Assembly: GCA_007570785.1 (NCBI GenBank)
Contig: ML664199.1
Coordinates: forward strand, 25,030,400 to 25,094,399
Origin: Antilocapra americana
Lineage: Eukaryota > Chordata > Mammalia > Artiodactyla > Antilocapridae
Length of the DNA stretch: 64,000 nucleotides
Reading direction: 5' to 3'
Below, in pieces: positions 33,326 to 45,240 of this stretch (position 1 is its first letter; each line of letters starts with the position of its first letter). Under the pieces are notes generated by a model, which worked only from the letters and a program-made list of their open reading frames with translations, did not search any database and was not told where the DNA came from. Both the position numbers and the translations under genes were made by a program.

Positions 33326-34038
33326 AGAAAATAATAGCAAATGAAGCAATGGACAAACAATTAATCTCAAAAATATACAAGCAACTCCTGCAGCTCCATT
33401 CTAGAAAAATAAACGACCCAATCAAAAAGTGGGCCAAAGAACTAAACAGACATTTCTCCAAAGAAGACATAAAAATGGCTAACAAACACATGAAAAGATG
33501 CTCAACATCACTCATTATCAGAGAAATGCAAATCAAAACCACAATGAGGTACCACTTTACACCAGTCAGAATGGTTGCCACCCAAAAGTCTACAAGCAAT
33601 AAATGCTGGAGAGGATGTGGAGAAAAGGGAACCCTCTTACACTGTTGGTGGGAATGCAAACTAGTACAGCCACTATGGAGAACAGTGTGGAGATTCCTTA
33701 AAAAACTGCAAATAGACCTGCCATATGACCCAGCAATCCCACTGCTGGGCATACACACCGAGGAAACCAGAATTGAAAGAGACATGAGTACCCCAATGTA
33801 CATCGCCACATTGTTTATAATAGCCAAGATGTGGAAGCAACCTAGATGCCCATCAACAGACGAATGGATAAGAAAGCTGTGGTACATATACACAATGGAA
33901 TATTACTCCGCCATTAAAAAGAATTCATTTGAATCAGTTCTACTCAGGTGGACGGAACTGGAGCCTATTATACAGAGTGAAGTAAGCCAGAAAGAAAAAC
34001 AAAAATACAGTGTACTAACGCATATATATGGAATTTAG
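33326..34038 (+). pseudogene. L1 ORF2 C-terminal part (sense arm)
   Basis: Open from the joint to the normal ORF2 end: [40 protein letters not shown], the [18 protein letters not shown]ys motif, [20 protein letters not shown] and terminal LTHIYGI. There is no internal stop in 230 or more codons, indicating a young copy. Nothing catalytic remains. Confidence 0.93.
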
Positions 34039-34239
34039 AAAGATGGTAACGAGAATCCTGTATGCGAGACAACAAAAAAAACGCAGATGTATAGAACAGT
34101 CTTTTGGACTCTATGGGAGAGGGCAAGGGTGGGATGATATGGGAGAACGGCATTGAAACATGTTAATTATTATATGTGAAATTGATCGCCAGCCCAGGTT
34201 TGATGCTCAGGGCTGGTGCACCGGGATGACCCAGAGAAA

Positions 34240-34267
34240 GGGAATCAGGAGGGAGGTGGGAGGGGGG
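34240..34267 (+). repeat. G-quadruplex-type tract in L1 3' UTR
   Basis: G-runs at 34240-34242, 34251-34253, 34258-34260 and a G6 at 34262-34267. Same position in the element as at 5335-5368. Confidence 0.7.
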
Positions 34268-34389
34268 TTCTGGAAGGGGAACATATGTATACCCATGGCA
34301 GATTCATGTCAATGTCTGGCAAAACCAACACAATAATGTAAAGAAATTTTTTTTAAAAATTAATTAATTAATTAAAAAAACTGCAGTGA

Positions 34390-34651
34390 GATGCTTAGAA
34401 TTACTGGAATTTGGAGCAAGTGGCTTCCTCAGATCCCTGACTAGTGAAGACCCTGGTAATCAATTAACGCACAGTGAATGTCTGAAAGAGCAATCTGAAA
34501 ATTCAGGCAAACCTTTTAGTGGGTTTATAGTTACAACTTAAATTTCTTTGATCAAATGTGGATTGCCTTCACTAAAAAAATTTAGGCTAAAAGTCATCTA
34601 TCTTGAGGAAAACATTAGACTAATTTTATTCAGTAACCTTTTGAAGTATGT
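34390..34651. other. Unassigned DNA
   Basis: Short AT-rich gap between L1 and BovB. Confidence 0.35.
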
Positions 34652-35207
34652 TGGTGACTGTAGCCATGAAATTAGAACGCAGTTGCTTCTTGGAAGTAAA
34701 GCTATGACAAACCTAGACAGCATTTTAAAAAGCAAAGACATCAATCACTTTGCCAACCAAGGTCCATGTAGTCAAAGCTGTGGTCTTTCCAGTACAGATA
34801 TAAGAGTTGGACCATAAAAAAGGTTGGGTGCTGAAGAAATGATGCTTTTGAATTGTGGTGCTGGAGAAGACTCTTGAGAGTCCCTTGAACAGCAAGGAAG
34901 TCAATTCAGTCAATCCTGAAGGAAATCAACCCTGAATATTCACTGAAAAGACTGATGCTCAAATTGAAGCTCCAATATTTTGGCCACCTGATGCAAAGAG
35001 CCCATTCATTGGAAAAGATTGATGCTGGGAAAGATTGAATGCAAAAGAAGAGGCCAGCAGAGCTGGTTAGACAGCATAACAGATTCAGTGGACATGAACT
35101 TGGGCAAACTCCAGGAAATAGTGAAGGACAGGGAAGCCTGGCCTGCTGCACTCCATGGGGTTGCAAAGTGTTGGACACAAATTAGTGACTCAACAACAAC
35201 AACAAAA
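34652..35207 (+). mobile_element. BovB LINE, 3' fragment
   Basis: Sense copy from 'tggtgactgtagccatgaaatt' (protein GDCSHEI) to the 'attagtgactcaacaac' end with a (caa)n tail. Frameshifts and stops are numerous, and the 'AMVFPVVMYGCES' stretch is partly deleted. Confidence 0.9.
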
Positions 35208-35261
35208 TACTCAGAGATGTACACATATCTGAAGTGTAATCAACTCAATTAATTCTCACTG

Positions 35262-35580
35262 AAATGATGCACCTCTATAGCCAGCACCTAGAAGAAGAAA
35301 CAGGATATAAGACAGAACAAGAACATGGAGAGACCTCTGTGCTTCTCCCTGTCACCACCCTCCAATGGCAACCAGACCCCAACCCCATAGATTAGCTCTG
35401 CCTGTTGCTGAATTTTACATAAATGGACTCACACTGTGTTATATCTGTCACATTTAACTCAGCTGTTCCTTGATGAGGTTTATCCATAATGTTGCTTATA
35501 ATGATATTAATAGTTTGTTCATCCTTACCCTGGTATATGGCATTTGATCCATGGATTCCACTGAGAAGATAGTCTGAATC
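35262..35580 (-). mobile_element. Ancient L1 (L1M-type) 3' fragment
   Basis: The phrases 'ccccatagattagctctgcctg', 'acataaatggactcacactg' and 'gatgaggtttatccataatg' then 'aatagtttgttcatcc' follow the order of an old mammalian L1 3' region in reverse. Heavily diverged. Confidence 0.5.
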
Positions 35581-36325
35581 TACTTTAAGGCAGTCCATTC
35601 TAGGAAATAGTTACAATTTTCAAAGTAACTTCTTCTCAAAGCTGAAAATCAAAAGGGCTAACAGAGAGTTGAGAGGCCCAAATGTTTTTCCTCGATATCT
35701 GAGTAATGATCCTCCTATTATGTTGCTTTGATTCGACTAGAATAAACATCAAACACAATTGCCTCTGAGCAATGAAAAGCATTGGAAAATAGTATTTTCA
35801 AAAGTCACTGTCCCTTTTTTTGCATACAACACTTTCAAATCCCACGTATTTTTCTCCCATTTCTGAAATCTATCCTGAGATTTAGTTGAATCATTTCAGG
35901 GAGGTACTAATTTATTCTGTCTTTTTTTTTTCAGTCTAAAATTTCTAAAATGATTTTTGAAAGGAAAAATTAACACATTGCCAGCATGCATATTTTCAAA
36001 TACAAGACCAGTTGGAAGAGACAAAAATTCCATGCCTCTGTACCAGTAGCACATTTTCAGAAATTCCCCGATTTTTACTATTATGGTCAGGGTTGTACTG
36101 AGACAATTTGCCCAAGCTTTGGAATCAGCACATTCTCTTGAGAACCTGCCACATCTGACCCTAAGCACAGCTCTACATTCAGTTTACTTTCTTGGACAGG
36201 TTTCCACACTTTCCTTCATGTCATTCAGATAAGAACATCGTCCCCAAGTCATTCACGTGCACCATCTTCTCAAGCTCACTTCCATGGAGAAAAACCCAAC
36301 TTCTATTTCTAAAGGCAGATATTTG
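35581..36325. other. Unassigned AT-rich DNA
   Basis: A T10 tract near 35922-35931. The minus-strand frame 35896-36168 has no domain. Confidence 0.4.
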
Positions 36326-36561
36326 TCAAGGCTTAAAGTGAAAGTTTCTCAGTCATGTCTGACTCTTTGTGACTCCATGGACTATACAGTCAATGGAATT
36401 CTCCAGGCCAGAATAATGGAGTGGGTAGCTGTTCCTTTCTCCAGAGTATCTTCTCAATCTAGGGAATGAACCCAGGTCTCCCACATTTCAGGTGGATTCT
36501 TTTACCAGCTGAGCCACCAGCAAAGCTCACCAGGGAACCCACCAGATCAAGGTTTAAAAGT
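36326..36561 (-). mobile_element. Bov-tA SINE with diverged TSD
   Basis: Antisense element between tcaaggcttaaagt (36326-36339) and tcaaggtttaaaagt (36547-36561). These are best read as a 14-15-bp target-site duplication with one substitution and one indel. The head complement (cagctgagccacc) is at the right. Confidence 0.88.
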
Positions 36562-37394
36562 CAAAATGAATTCTATTTTTTGCAATCTGCTACATTAACA
36601 AATGTAGCACAGATCATTGTTTCTTTGGAGAGGAGTTTTAGGAGCTTTGGTGGCCAAGGAGAAAGAAACCAGGTAACGATTTCACCTTACATTTACTCCG
36701 AAAGACTTGCGGGGGAAAAAAATAGTTTAGAATGTTCAAAAACCAGAGGTGTGTCTTTTCAGCCAATAGATGTTGTCTACTCCTGGTCAAATTTTCCTGC
36801 TTAATGTCTTCAGAGAAAACATTGTATACAAGAGACAGGCAAGATCTACATTGATTTCAGACTCAAACTTCACATGAACACACACACACCTGTAGTTTTG
36901 TATGTGTGCACAGCACACATAACATGAAATCCAAAAGATAGCTGCTTTCAGGAGAGTCTAGTTGGTTGAAAAGGGCCTAGACCAGGCTTGACCTCCAGGT
37001 CTGCTAGGGGTGGGCCCGGGCACAGTCTCCACCTGAGGTCAAGATTAACAGAGAGCTCTCCCTTTCCCTGAGTCTGTTTCATTTTTTATGTAACTCAAAA
37101 GGATTTGACTATAGGGTCTAAGTTTCCTTCCAGAGCTAACAGGCTCTGATGCTTCTTCAGAAATAAATCAAATGGTGAGAGGCAGGAAGGAGGTCAAAGC
37201 AGAGGTCAGGAGCTGGGCAATCAAATTGAGAAGAGCCTGGAGTCCGGCTTGGTGGGCTGGCAGCCAGTGAGGAGTCAAGGATTAGATGCCCAGGGGTTTC
37301 CAGAAAGGCCTCAGGAATAGCAATAATGCACAGAAATGGCCTAATCCTTGCGCCTCTGTATTTCCTGCTGACCAAAGGTGGGTCGGGGAGACAA
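36562..37394. other. Unassigned DNA up to assembly gap
   Basis: Relatively GC-balanced from 36940 on. No repeat recognised. Frames at 36466-36804 and 37157-37375 lack domains. Confidence 0.4.
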
Positions 37395-37794
37395 NNNNNN
37401 NNNNNNNNNNNNNNNNNNNNNNNNNNNNNNNNNNNNNNNNNNNNNNNNNNNNNNNNNNNNNNNNNNNNNNNNNNNNNNNNNNNNNNNNNNNNNNNNNNNN
37501 NNNNNNNNNNNNNNNNNNNNNNNNNNNNNNNNNNNNNNNNNNNNNNNNNNNNNNNNNNNNNNNNNNNNNNNNNNNNNNNNNNNNNNNNNNNNNNNNNNNN
37601 NNNNNNNNNNNNNNNNNNNNNNNNNNNNNNNNNNNNNNNNNNNNNNNNNNNNNNNNNNNNNNNNNNNNNNNNNNNNNNNNNNNNNNNNNNNNNNNNNNNN
37701 NNNNNNNNNNNNNNNNNNNNNNNNNNNNNNNNNNNNNNNNNNNNNNNNNNNNNNNNNNNNNNNNNNNNNNNNNNNNNNNNNNNNNNNNNNNNNN
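37395..37794. other. Assembly gap, exactly 400 N
   Basis: 400 undetermined bases. Open frames that appear to cross it are artefacts of reading N as coding. Confidence 0.99.
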
Positions 37795-39189
37795 ACAGGG
37801 GTCAGCATCTGGCCTGAGGGAGGGCGAGGTTAGGGGATGGACACCCCCAGATCACGGGGCTCCCCACCCACTTCAGAGAGGGCAGCAGTTTCAAGGGAGA
37901 ATATGAGATTTGGAAATTTTTTATAAACTCTAAAAAATTTAGAATTGTTTCAGTTACCTAAAAATTGCAAATTGTCCACTCAGCTTAATGACTGGCAAAT
38001 AACATGTATGAGTTATAAACCTTTGTTCCATTAAATTAAACTAAGTCCCTGTGATTTTAAGGTTGCTTTTATTCTACTTCTGTGGTAGAATTTACCTTCA
38101 TTTTTCCCCCCAGATGCCTTCCCAGTAGTATCACCTCAAATTGTTAAGTATTTTGTCTTTCTTCATTTATCATGCACAAAATTTGAATTAGGGTCAGTTT
38201 CTGGCCATTTTTCTGATTGGCTTTGTTTTCTGTTGGTCTATCTAGTTAAACTGCAATACCAGGCTGTTTAAAGACAAATAAATAAATAAAAATTGATCTT
38301 TTGACTCCAGTTATGATAAATAAAACATATTTTTCTCAATTTGTTTCCCCTTCTCTCTTTTAATTTTATCCATTGCCTCATAGACACATTCCTAGGTATT
38401 TGGTTCTGACACTTGTGTTAGGCTTGGTTTCACTCTTTTATGTTGAATGCTTACTGATGTCTTTCACTGTGGTTTCTCTTAGTATCTCTGGGTCAGCCAA
38501 GAGTACCTTCTAATTCCAATAACTCCCTTAGGTGAACTCAGGAACAACGCTTCTCTGAGTTTGCACAAGTTCAAAACTGTTTGCCTGTAGCCCTTACACC
38601 TGAAAGACATTTAAATGAATACAAAGCCTTTCGCTCACTCTTCATTTCTTTGCATGTCTTTGTCCTGCCTTGAAGTTGCTGCAGAAAAGAACACAATAAG
38701 CTTCATTTTACCCCTGTCTTAGTTTTTCCTGCTGCATTACCAGTGCTTTCTTTAACCCCAAGGCCATGTTTTAAATACATTTTTCAATTCTGTTATTTTG
38801 GTTTCCTTTCAGCAACTCACATGTTGGCTCTCTTTTACTTGTTATTTATATTTATTTTTCTCTATATAATTTTTTCATTCTGATAAAATTTCAAGCCAGA
38901 ATAATTGGCAATATTCTCATTTTCCTTTTACCAAATTTTTATATTTTTCCCCATTTGCCTTATGATTTGTGCATTCTCTCATTCTTCCTCTCTCTCTTTC
39001 TCTCTCTGTCTCATATATTTTTATTTGCATCCTTTTACCTTAATGGACACACTTAGTGGCCAAACAACAGTTCCAGTCATAAATATTATATCAGTATATT
39101 GCCTAACAACAAGGCTATTTTTATTAAGATTTTTTAATGTGGACCATATGTAAAGTCTTTATTGATTTCGTTGCAACATTGCTCCTGTT
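37795..39189. other. Unassigned AT-rich DNA
   Basis: After 60 bp of GC-rich sequence the composition drops sharply. An (aaat)n patch lies at about 38277-38292 and a (tctc)n patch at about 38988-39007. 38190-38275 (ttctgttggtctatctag, aataccaggctgt) is weakly reminiscent of an old antisense L1, not callable. Confidence 0.4.
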
Positions 39190-39295
39190 TCATGTTTTGG
39201 ATTTTTGTCCACGAGGCATGTGGGATCCCAGCTCAAACCTGCACCCCCTCCATAGGAAGGCAAAGTCTTAACCCCTGGCCTGCCAGAGAAGTCCT
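39190..39295 (-). mobile_element. CHR-type tRNA-derived SINE
   Basis: Antisense: 'gaggcatgtgggatcccag', 'ctcaaacctgcaccccc' and 'aaagtcttaacccctgg' to gaagtcc. Diverged at the B box. Confidence 0.72.
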
Positions 39296-39956
39296 GAGAC
39301 CATGATGCTTACACGTCAGAGTGGGCAGGCCAGCCCCGAAGACAGCCGCGTGTGGGCGGCAGAAGACACCACCTTTGAGCAGACTTAGCTCAGCTGTACC
39401 TACCGGTCCCCCAGATTTTGCCCCAGTTTGAGTCTCTGGTCAAAGTGGACTTATTAAAAAGCATCTCTTTTCACTGAAAAAATATTTGGGGATGGATGAC
39501 AAATGACATGGTTGCATGACTGGCCCAGGAGCAACAAAGCAGGCCCAGCTCCCTGGGGACAGGTGAGTCTGGCAGGTCTGGGTCATGTTTCTGGACGTCT
39601 CCTACCTTCAGGTTGAGCTGCCTGATCAGTCACGCACCCCAAGAGGATGAGGGTGGCTCCCTCCTTTGCACAGAGGTGTTCTTGATGTTCTGGGAGACTG
39701 ACTCTCACCTGCATCTATCTGCTGATATTCAGACATAGGTCAAAGGGCAAATGCATGAATATGGTACCTACATGACATCCCCAGACAAGGTGAGGAGTTT
39801 ATGAAAATGAGAGATCCAAGACTACCTGAGGAATTAATGGGGAATGTAACATTCAGCCTGACACTCGCCATCAGTCAGTATCTCTGCAGTGGTGACACAC
39901 ACTGATGTTTCATTAACTGGTCGGTAATGTCTCTGCTCCATGCAAACTAGTACATA
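39296..39956. other. Unassigned DNA
   Basis: GC-balanced; nothing recognised. Confidence 0.4.
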
Positions 39957-40127
39957 TTTGTTGCGTTTCTGTTCAATCAATAAGTTGTGTCCCCATGGAC
40001 TGTAGCCCTCCATGCTCCTCTGTCCATGGGATTTCCCAAGCAAGAATGCTGTAGTGGGTTGCCATTTCCTCCTACAGGGGATCTTCTGGGTCCAGGGATT
40101 GAACCCATATTTTCTCTGCTGGCGGGA
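39957..40127 (-). mobile_element. Bov-tA SINE, truncated head
   Basis: Antisense BovA body is complete. The tRNA-like head stops at 'tattttctctgctggcgg', where an L1 3' end begins. Confidence 0.88.
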
Positions 40128-40318
40128 GGAGATGATAAACAACAAGGTCCTACTATATAGCACAGGGAACTATATTCAATAATCTGGGATAACATTATGA
40201 GAAAGAATGTATATGTGTGTATGTGTGTAATTGAATCACTTTGCTGTATAGCAGAAACTAACACAACATTGTAAATCAGCTATACGCCAATAAAATAAAC
40301 ATTTTAAAAGCCTCTGTA
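40128..40318 (+). mobile_element. L1 3' UTR fragment
   Basis: 'gataaacaacaaggtcctac', 'tatagcacagggaactatattc', 'ttgctgtatagcagaaac', then 'ccaataaaataaac' tail. This is the older artiodactyl L1 3' end also seen at 48.9-49.4 kb, without the G-rich tract. Confidence 0.8.
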
Positions 40319-40356
40319 AAGAAAATTCTACAAGAATATTCATCTAAGTTAGACAT

Positions 40357-41545
40357 TGTTCAGTTCAGTTCAGTCACCTAGTCATGTCTGACTCTTTGAA
40401 ACCCCATGGATAGCAGTAACACCAGGCTTCTGTGTCCATCACCAACTCCCGGAGTTTGCTCAAACTCATGTCCCTCAAGTCAACGATGCCATCCAATCAT
40501 CTCATTTTCCTTCATCCCCTGCTCCTCCTGCCTTCAATCTCCCAGCATCAGGGTCTTTTCCAATGAGTCTGTTCTTTGCATCAGGTGACCAAAATACTGG
40601 AGCTTCAGCTTCAGCATAAGTCCTTCCAATGAATAGTTAGAACTGATTTCCTTTAGGATTGACTGGTGTGATCTCCTTGCTGTCCAAGGGACTCTCAAGA
40701 GTCTTCTCCAACAACATAGTTCAAAAGCACCAATTCTTTGGCAATCAGGTTTCTTTATGGTCCAACTCTCACATCCATACATGACTCTGGAAAAACCATA
40801 GCTTTAACTAGATGAACCTTTGTTGGTAAAGTAATGTCTCTGCTTTTTAATATGCTGTCTAGGTTTGTGATAGCTTTTCTTCCAAGGAAAAAATATCTTT
40901 TAATTTCATGGCTGCAGTGATTTTGGAGCCCAAGAAAGTAAAGTCTGACACTGCTTCCACTGTTTCCCCATCTATTTGCCTGAAGTAATGGGACCAGATG
41001 CTATAATCTTAGTTTTCTGAATGCTGAGTTTTAGGCCAGTCTTTTCACTGTCCTCTTTCACTTTCATCAAGAGGATCTTTAAGTTCCTCTTTGCTTTTTG
41101 CTATAAGAGTGGTGTCGTCCTCAATCCAGCCCAGCATTTCTCATGATGTACTCTGCATATAAGTTAAATAAGCAGAGTGACAATATACAGCCTTGATGTA
41201 CTCCTTTCCCAATTTGGAACCAGTCTGGTGTTTCATGTCCAGTTCTAACTGTTGCTTCTTGACTTGCATACAGATATCTCAGGAGGCAGGTAAGATGGTC
41301 TGGTATTCCCATCTCTTTAAAAAAGTTTGTTGTGATCCACACAGTTAAAGGCTTTAGCATAATCAATGAAGCAGAAGTAGATGTGTTTCTGGAATTTTCT
41401 TACTTTTTCTATCATCCAATGGATGTTGGCAATTTGATCTCTGGTTCCTCTTCCTTTTCTAAATCCATCTTGAACATCTAGAAGTTCTTGGTTCACATAC
41501 TATTGAAGCCTGGCTTGGAGAATTTTGATCATTATTTTGCTTTGC
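40357..41545 (-). mobile_element. BovB LINE, about 1.2 kb
   Basis: Antisense from cagttcagttcag to the 'gcctggcttggagaattttg' region. Contains the RT and C-terminal regions broken by frameshifts and stops. The region that encodes the YADD box is partly deleted near 41110 (gtggtgtcgtcctc joins directly to 'aatccagcccagc'). Confidence 0.92.
40534..41366 (-). pseudogene. BovB reverse-transcriptase remnants
   Basis: Two frames survive. 41121-41366 carries KEMGIPDHLTCLLRYLYASQ and KGVHQGCILSLCLFNLYAEY. 40534-40782 carries MYGCESWTIKKPDCQRIGAF, then RRLLRVPWTARRSHQSILKE and [15 protein letters not shown]. The catalytic YADD segment between them is missing. Confidence 0.88.
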
Positions 41546-42368
41546 TCGACATTGTTACAGAGTACTAACTTCAGCAAAATCTAGAAACAGCATTATCACA
41601 CAAAAACTTATCTTCCTTGATAATCTAAATATTTTCAAACAATGCAGACCTAGTATGCAGTGTACTGTTTTGCTTCTTGCAATTTTGGCTTTCACGGTAA
41701 AAGTTAATTGGATGTATTGAAAGTCTCAGTGACACCCAGAGGTAAAAGCCATCCATTTTAATTATGAAGTGCTTGGAGCACATCATGAGACCTGTGGTCA
41801 GCCAGCATCTGAAATTCAGATCACGAGTCATTCCAATATGCAAAATCATAAAATGAAGGGTTAGATTTTTCCAAATGTTTTCTCTCCCACAGAACTGAAT
41901 TTGCATCTAAAACCACAAAACTACATTTCTGAAAGATGTAGTCACAATACCAGTGAGAGAAGCATAAGCTGTTAATTGCCAAAATGCTCTCTGCTAAGGC
42001 GCCAAATGAAGCCCCTCAGTCAGTGACATCAACAGGTCAGAAAACAGGGATATGAGTTCAGAAGAATAGGATTATAGATAAAACAGTGGAAAATAAAGAC
42101 AATGGCAAGAGTCTGCTCTTCCTTCCTTTAATTCAGACATTTGCCACTTTCTTGATCTGCAGACATCCTCAGATAGAAGCTGCATTACCAATTTAATGAC
42201 AGACTTTTGGATGAAAAAATGTATATATGTTTGGGCTTTGTGTTTATTTTTAGCTAAACAAAAATATCATACATGCCACATGTTAATTAGTTATTCTTTC
42301 CTTCTGTTATTGAAAAAGTTTCCTAATTTCAGAAATTGAAGATTATTCTAGAAGACTTTTAGCCATCA
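41546..42368. other. Unassigned AT-rich DNA
   Basis: A 93-codon minus-strand frame at 41625-41906 has no domain. No repeats recognised. Confidence 0.4.
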
Positions 42369-42828
42369 CTCAGTTCAGTTTAGTTCAGTCATGTCCGACT
42401 CTTTGCAACCCCATGGACTGCAGCACGCCACACTTCCCTGTGCATCATCAAATTCCAGAGCTTGCTCAAACTCATGTCTGTCGAGTTGGTGATGCAATCC
42501 AACCATCTCATCCTCTGTTGTCCCCTTCTCCTCTTGCCTTCAATCTTGCCCAGCATCAGGGTATTTTCCAATGAGTCGATTCTTCACATCAGGGTAGCCA
42601 AAGTATTGGAGTTTCAGCTTCAGCATCAGTCATTCCAATGAATATTCAGGACAGATTTCCTTTAGGATTGACTGGTTTGATCTTGCAGTCCAAGGGACTC
42701 TCAAGAGTCTTCTCCAACACCACAGTTCAAAAGCATCAGTTATTCAGCGTTCAGCTTTCTTTATGGACCAACTCTCACATCCAAACATGACTACTGGAAA
42801 AACCAAAGCTTTAACTAGATGAATCTAG
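42369..42828 (-). mobile_element. BovB LINE, 3' fragment
   Basis: Antisense from 'cagttcagtttagttcag' to 'aaaccaaagctttaactag'. Close in extent to the copy at 2096-2697 and nearly indel-free relative to the family. Confidence 0.9.
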
Positions 42829-43837
42829 TCAGCAATCACTAGCCATAGATAAGATGATGGTGGCACACTGCCTTACGAAACCCATACTTGTTTGTGCATT
42901 TTACACTATAGCAGTTTTAGAATCAACTGCATAATTTTGAAACACATCTGATAATCTTATGGTTTTGTCTGAATTTCATATGATTAAATTTACAGCTTAA
43001 TTTTCATCTAAATTGAATCATATTTTTCTGAAAGTTAAGCAGTTCTTCTTGCCACACATTTGGACATATAAATATTCACTGTCTCAGTGACAGAAATATG
43101 AATTAATTATGCCAACCTTACCAACTTCCCACTAAGAGACTTCTGGCAATTCTTAAAACCTTTGATTACATTGCTATCCTGAAGAGGAGCATCAGAAAGG
43201 GATAATATAGATTTTATAACTAAGTGTCCACACTTATGCTCCCATGAGTGTTTCATCAATTTGAGTTTCATCTTAACTATTGTTGTATGTTTTATTAATA
43301 CTTATGCTTTGATTTGTACTTGTATTTTCAATTTTATTCAACATAAAATTTAATTTTTTAAGAAATTATTACATTCATATATAAAATCACATGCTTTTGG
43401 TTATCGGTAGTGGGTTTTTCCGATCTTTTCTATGACTACATCTTTTATTCTCAGTATTTTATCTAAAAGTATCCATTTGGGGAAAAACCTGGGCTAATCC
43501 ATTAACAGGGATGTTTCAGCGAAGCTAAATGTGTCCCTGTGTAATGTTCTACATTTCCTCAAATTCAAGCAAGTTGCTAGAAATGGATTTTGTGGATAAA
43601 AAAGGCAAAGTACTGGGTTCATTAAACAATAGAACTGAACTCCATCTGATCTATTATTTTTAAAAATGATTTGTAAGTTGCAGAGTAAAGTCCCTTGGTC
43701 CACACCTAAGATCTAAGGTCTGCTCTGTAGATAAACACAAGCTCCAAATCAATACAAATGACTCAAACAGAATCATAAAATTATAAACTTTTTTTTTACT
43801 AACTTGACATGTATTTGACATCTGCTCTACCTTGGGG
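42829..43837. other. Unassigned AT-rich DNA
   Basis: Nothing recognised; strongly AT-rich around 43300-43380. Confidence 0.4.
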
Positions 43838-43963
43838 TTGTTGGAGTTGTTCAGTCATGTCCAGCTCTTTGCAACCCCACGGACTGCAGCACTCTAGGCT
43901 TCCCTGCCCTCCACTATCTCCTGGAGTTTGCTCAAACTTGTGTCCATCGGGTCAGTGATGCTA
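43838..43963 (-). mobile_element. BovB/BovA 3' terminal fragment
   Basis: 'gagttgttcagtcatgtccag' to 'gtccatcgggtcagtgatgc'. Similar extent to 28693-28815. Confidence 0.82.
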
Positions 43964-44689
43964 CAGTGGCAAATCAAAATCTTTTACCCCATTTCCTTGC
44001 AGTATTACAAAGAAATCAGAAAATAATATATATTTTTGTATAAAATATACAAGATAAAATGTCCAAGATCCTAGGAAATTATATAGCCTCAAAAGCTTGA
44101 GTTTTCCTCTGCTTTGCCAGCACCGTCTCCTTCAGTCTTCTGTTGAGTCTCTGGCTCATCCTTCCACCAACAGCTGGTTTTTCTCCTCTTCCACCCAAAC
44201 ACCTTCTCTCCCCTACAACTCTGGTTAGTCATAGTTTTTGTTTGTCATAATATCACCTTCCTCCAGGCTCACATTCTCAATCATGGCCTTTCTTGAAACA
44301 TCTTATTAGTTTCATAGCCTGATTTCAGCTACCTATATTTCTCCATATTTCTCAGCTTAAATTCCCAAGACACAAGTTTGGATTGGTCCAGGGTGCTTTG
44401 GCATAAGCATGAAGACCAAGCAAATTTGGAGGCAGTGCCTCCCCTTCCCACTCAGTCAGGGCCTGAATCACATGGATGAGGGACATTTCCTAACAAGCAT
44501 CGGGAGTGCAGGTATTTCTGTGAAGAAGCAGGAAGCACAGTTCATGGTTATTTTGCTATTTACAAGTGTTAAAGGAAAATACATACATACTCTATTTATC
44601 CCAAAAGTTCTTAGCTATTAAATCCAAAATAAGGATGAGGAGTCACTATAAACTCCTTATGTTACAAAGACAAACTGAACTAATATAAA
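43964..44689. other. Unassigned DNA
   Basis: Pyrimidine-rich 44100-44220. The frame 44409-44621 (+) shows no domain. Confidence 0.4.
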
Positions 44690-45240
44690 TGAAACACTTA
44701 ACTCATAGAAATTAAACTAAAATTAAAGTCAACACAGCAAATGTTGCTGAGGGTATGGAGAAAAGGGAACCCCTGTGCACTGCTGGTGTGAATGTAAATT
44801 GATGCATCCACTATGGAAAACAGTATGGGCATGCATGCGTACTCAGTCAATTCAGTTGTGTCTGACTCTTTGCGATGCCCACCAGGCTCCTCTGTCCATG
44901 GGATTCTCCAGGCAAGAATACAGAAGTGCGTTGCCATTTCTTTCTCCAGGGGATCTTCCTGACCCAGGGATCAAGTCTTGTTTCCTGGATTGCAGGTGGA
45001 TTCTTTACTGACTAAGCCACCAGGGAAGCCCAGAAAATAGTATAGTTCACAGAAAAATTAAAAATAGGATACCCATATGATCCAGCCATCCAGCCATCCA
45101 GAAACTGGCTATATATTCAAAGGAAATGAAATCATTAACTTGAAGAGGTAACTGTATTCCCAAGTCCATTGCAGCATTACTTAAAGTTGCCACTCTCTAA
45201 CGTGGAAAGTGTTACTGGGGGATGAACTGATAAAGGAAAT
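44690..45240 (+). mobile_element. Ancient L1 ORF2 fragment split by Bov-tA
   Basis: 44690-44831 ('gtatggagaaaagggaaccc', 'gcactgctggtgtgaatg', 'ccactatggaaaacagtatgg') and 45032-45240 ('acccatatgatccagcc', 'gcagcattacttaaagttgcc') are consecutive L1 ORF2 C-terminal segments ([17 protein letters not shown] reads at 44775). Confidence 0.78.
44832..45031 (-). mobile_element. Bov-tA SINE in the ancient L1
   Basis: Antisense copy flanked by gaaaacagtatgg (44816-44828) and gaaaatagtatag (45033-45045), an 11/13-matching target-site duplication. The head complement (actaagccaccagggaagcc) is at the right. Confidence 0.93.

Larger units (their letters stand above)
32811..34389 (+). mobile_element. L1 LINE with 5' inversion in a TTTT/AAAA target
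   Basis: A 13-bp duplication (aaaactgcagtga) flanks it at 32811-32823 and 34377-34389. The left copy is preceded by tttt, a perfect L1 endonuclease site. The inverted arm (about 32824-33325) holds complement of the ORF2 endonuclease-RT linker. The sense arm (about 33326-34376) holds the ORF2 C-terminus, 3' UTR and A-rich tail. Unlike the copy at 3.5 kb, the arms are not contiguous in the element: the RT core between them is deleted. Confidence 0.95.

Noticed and set aside
37286..37906. Open frames of 150-206 codons spanning the first N gap
   Set aside because: Most of the frame is undetermined bases; the known ends have no domain.
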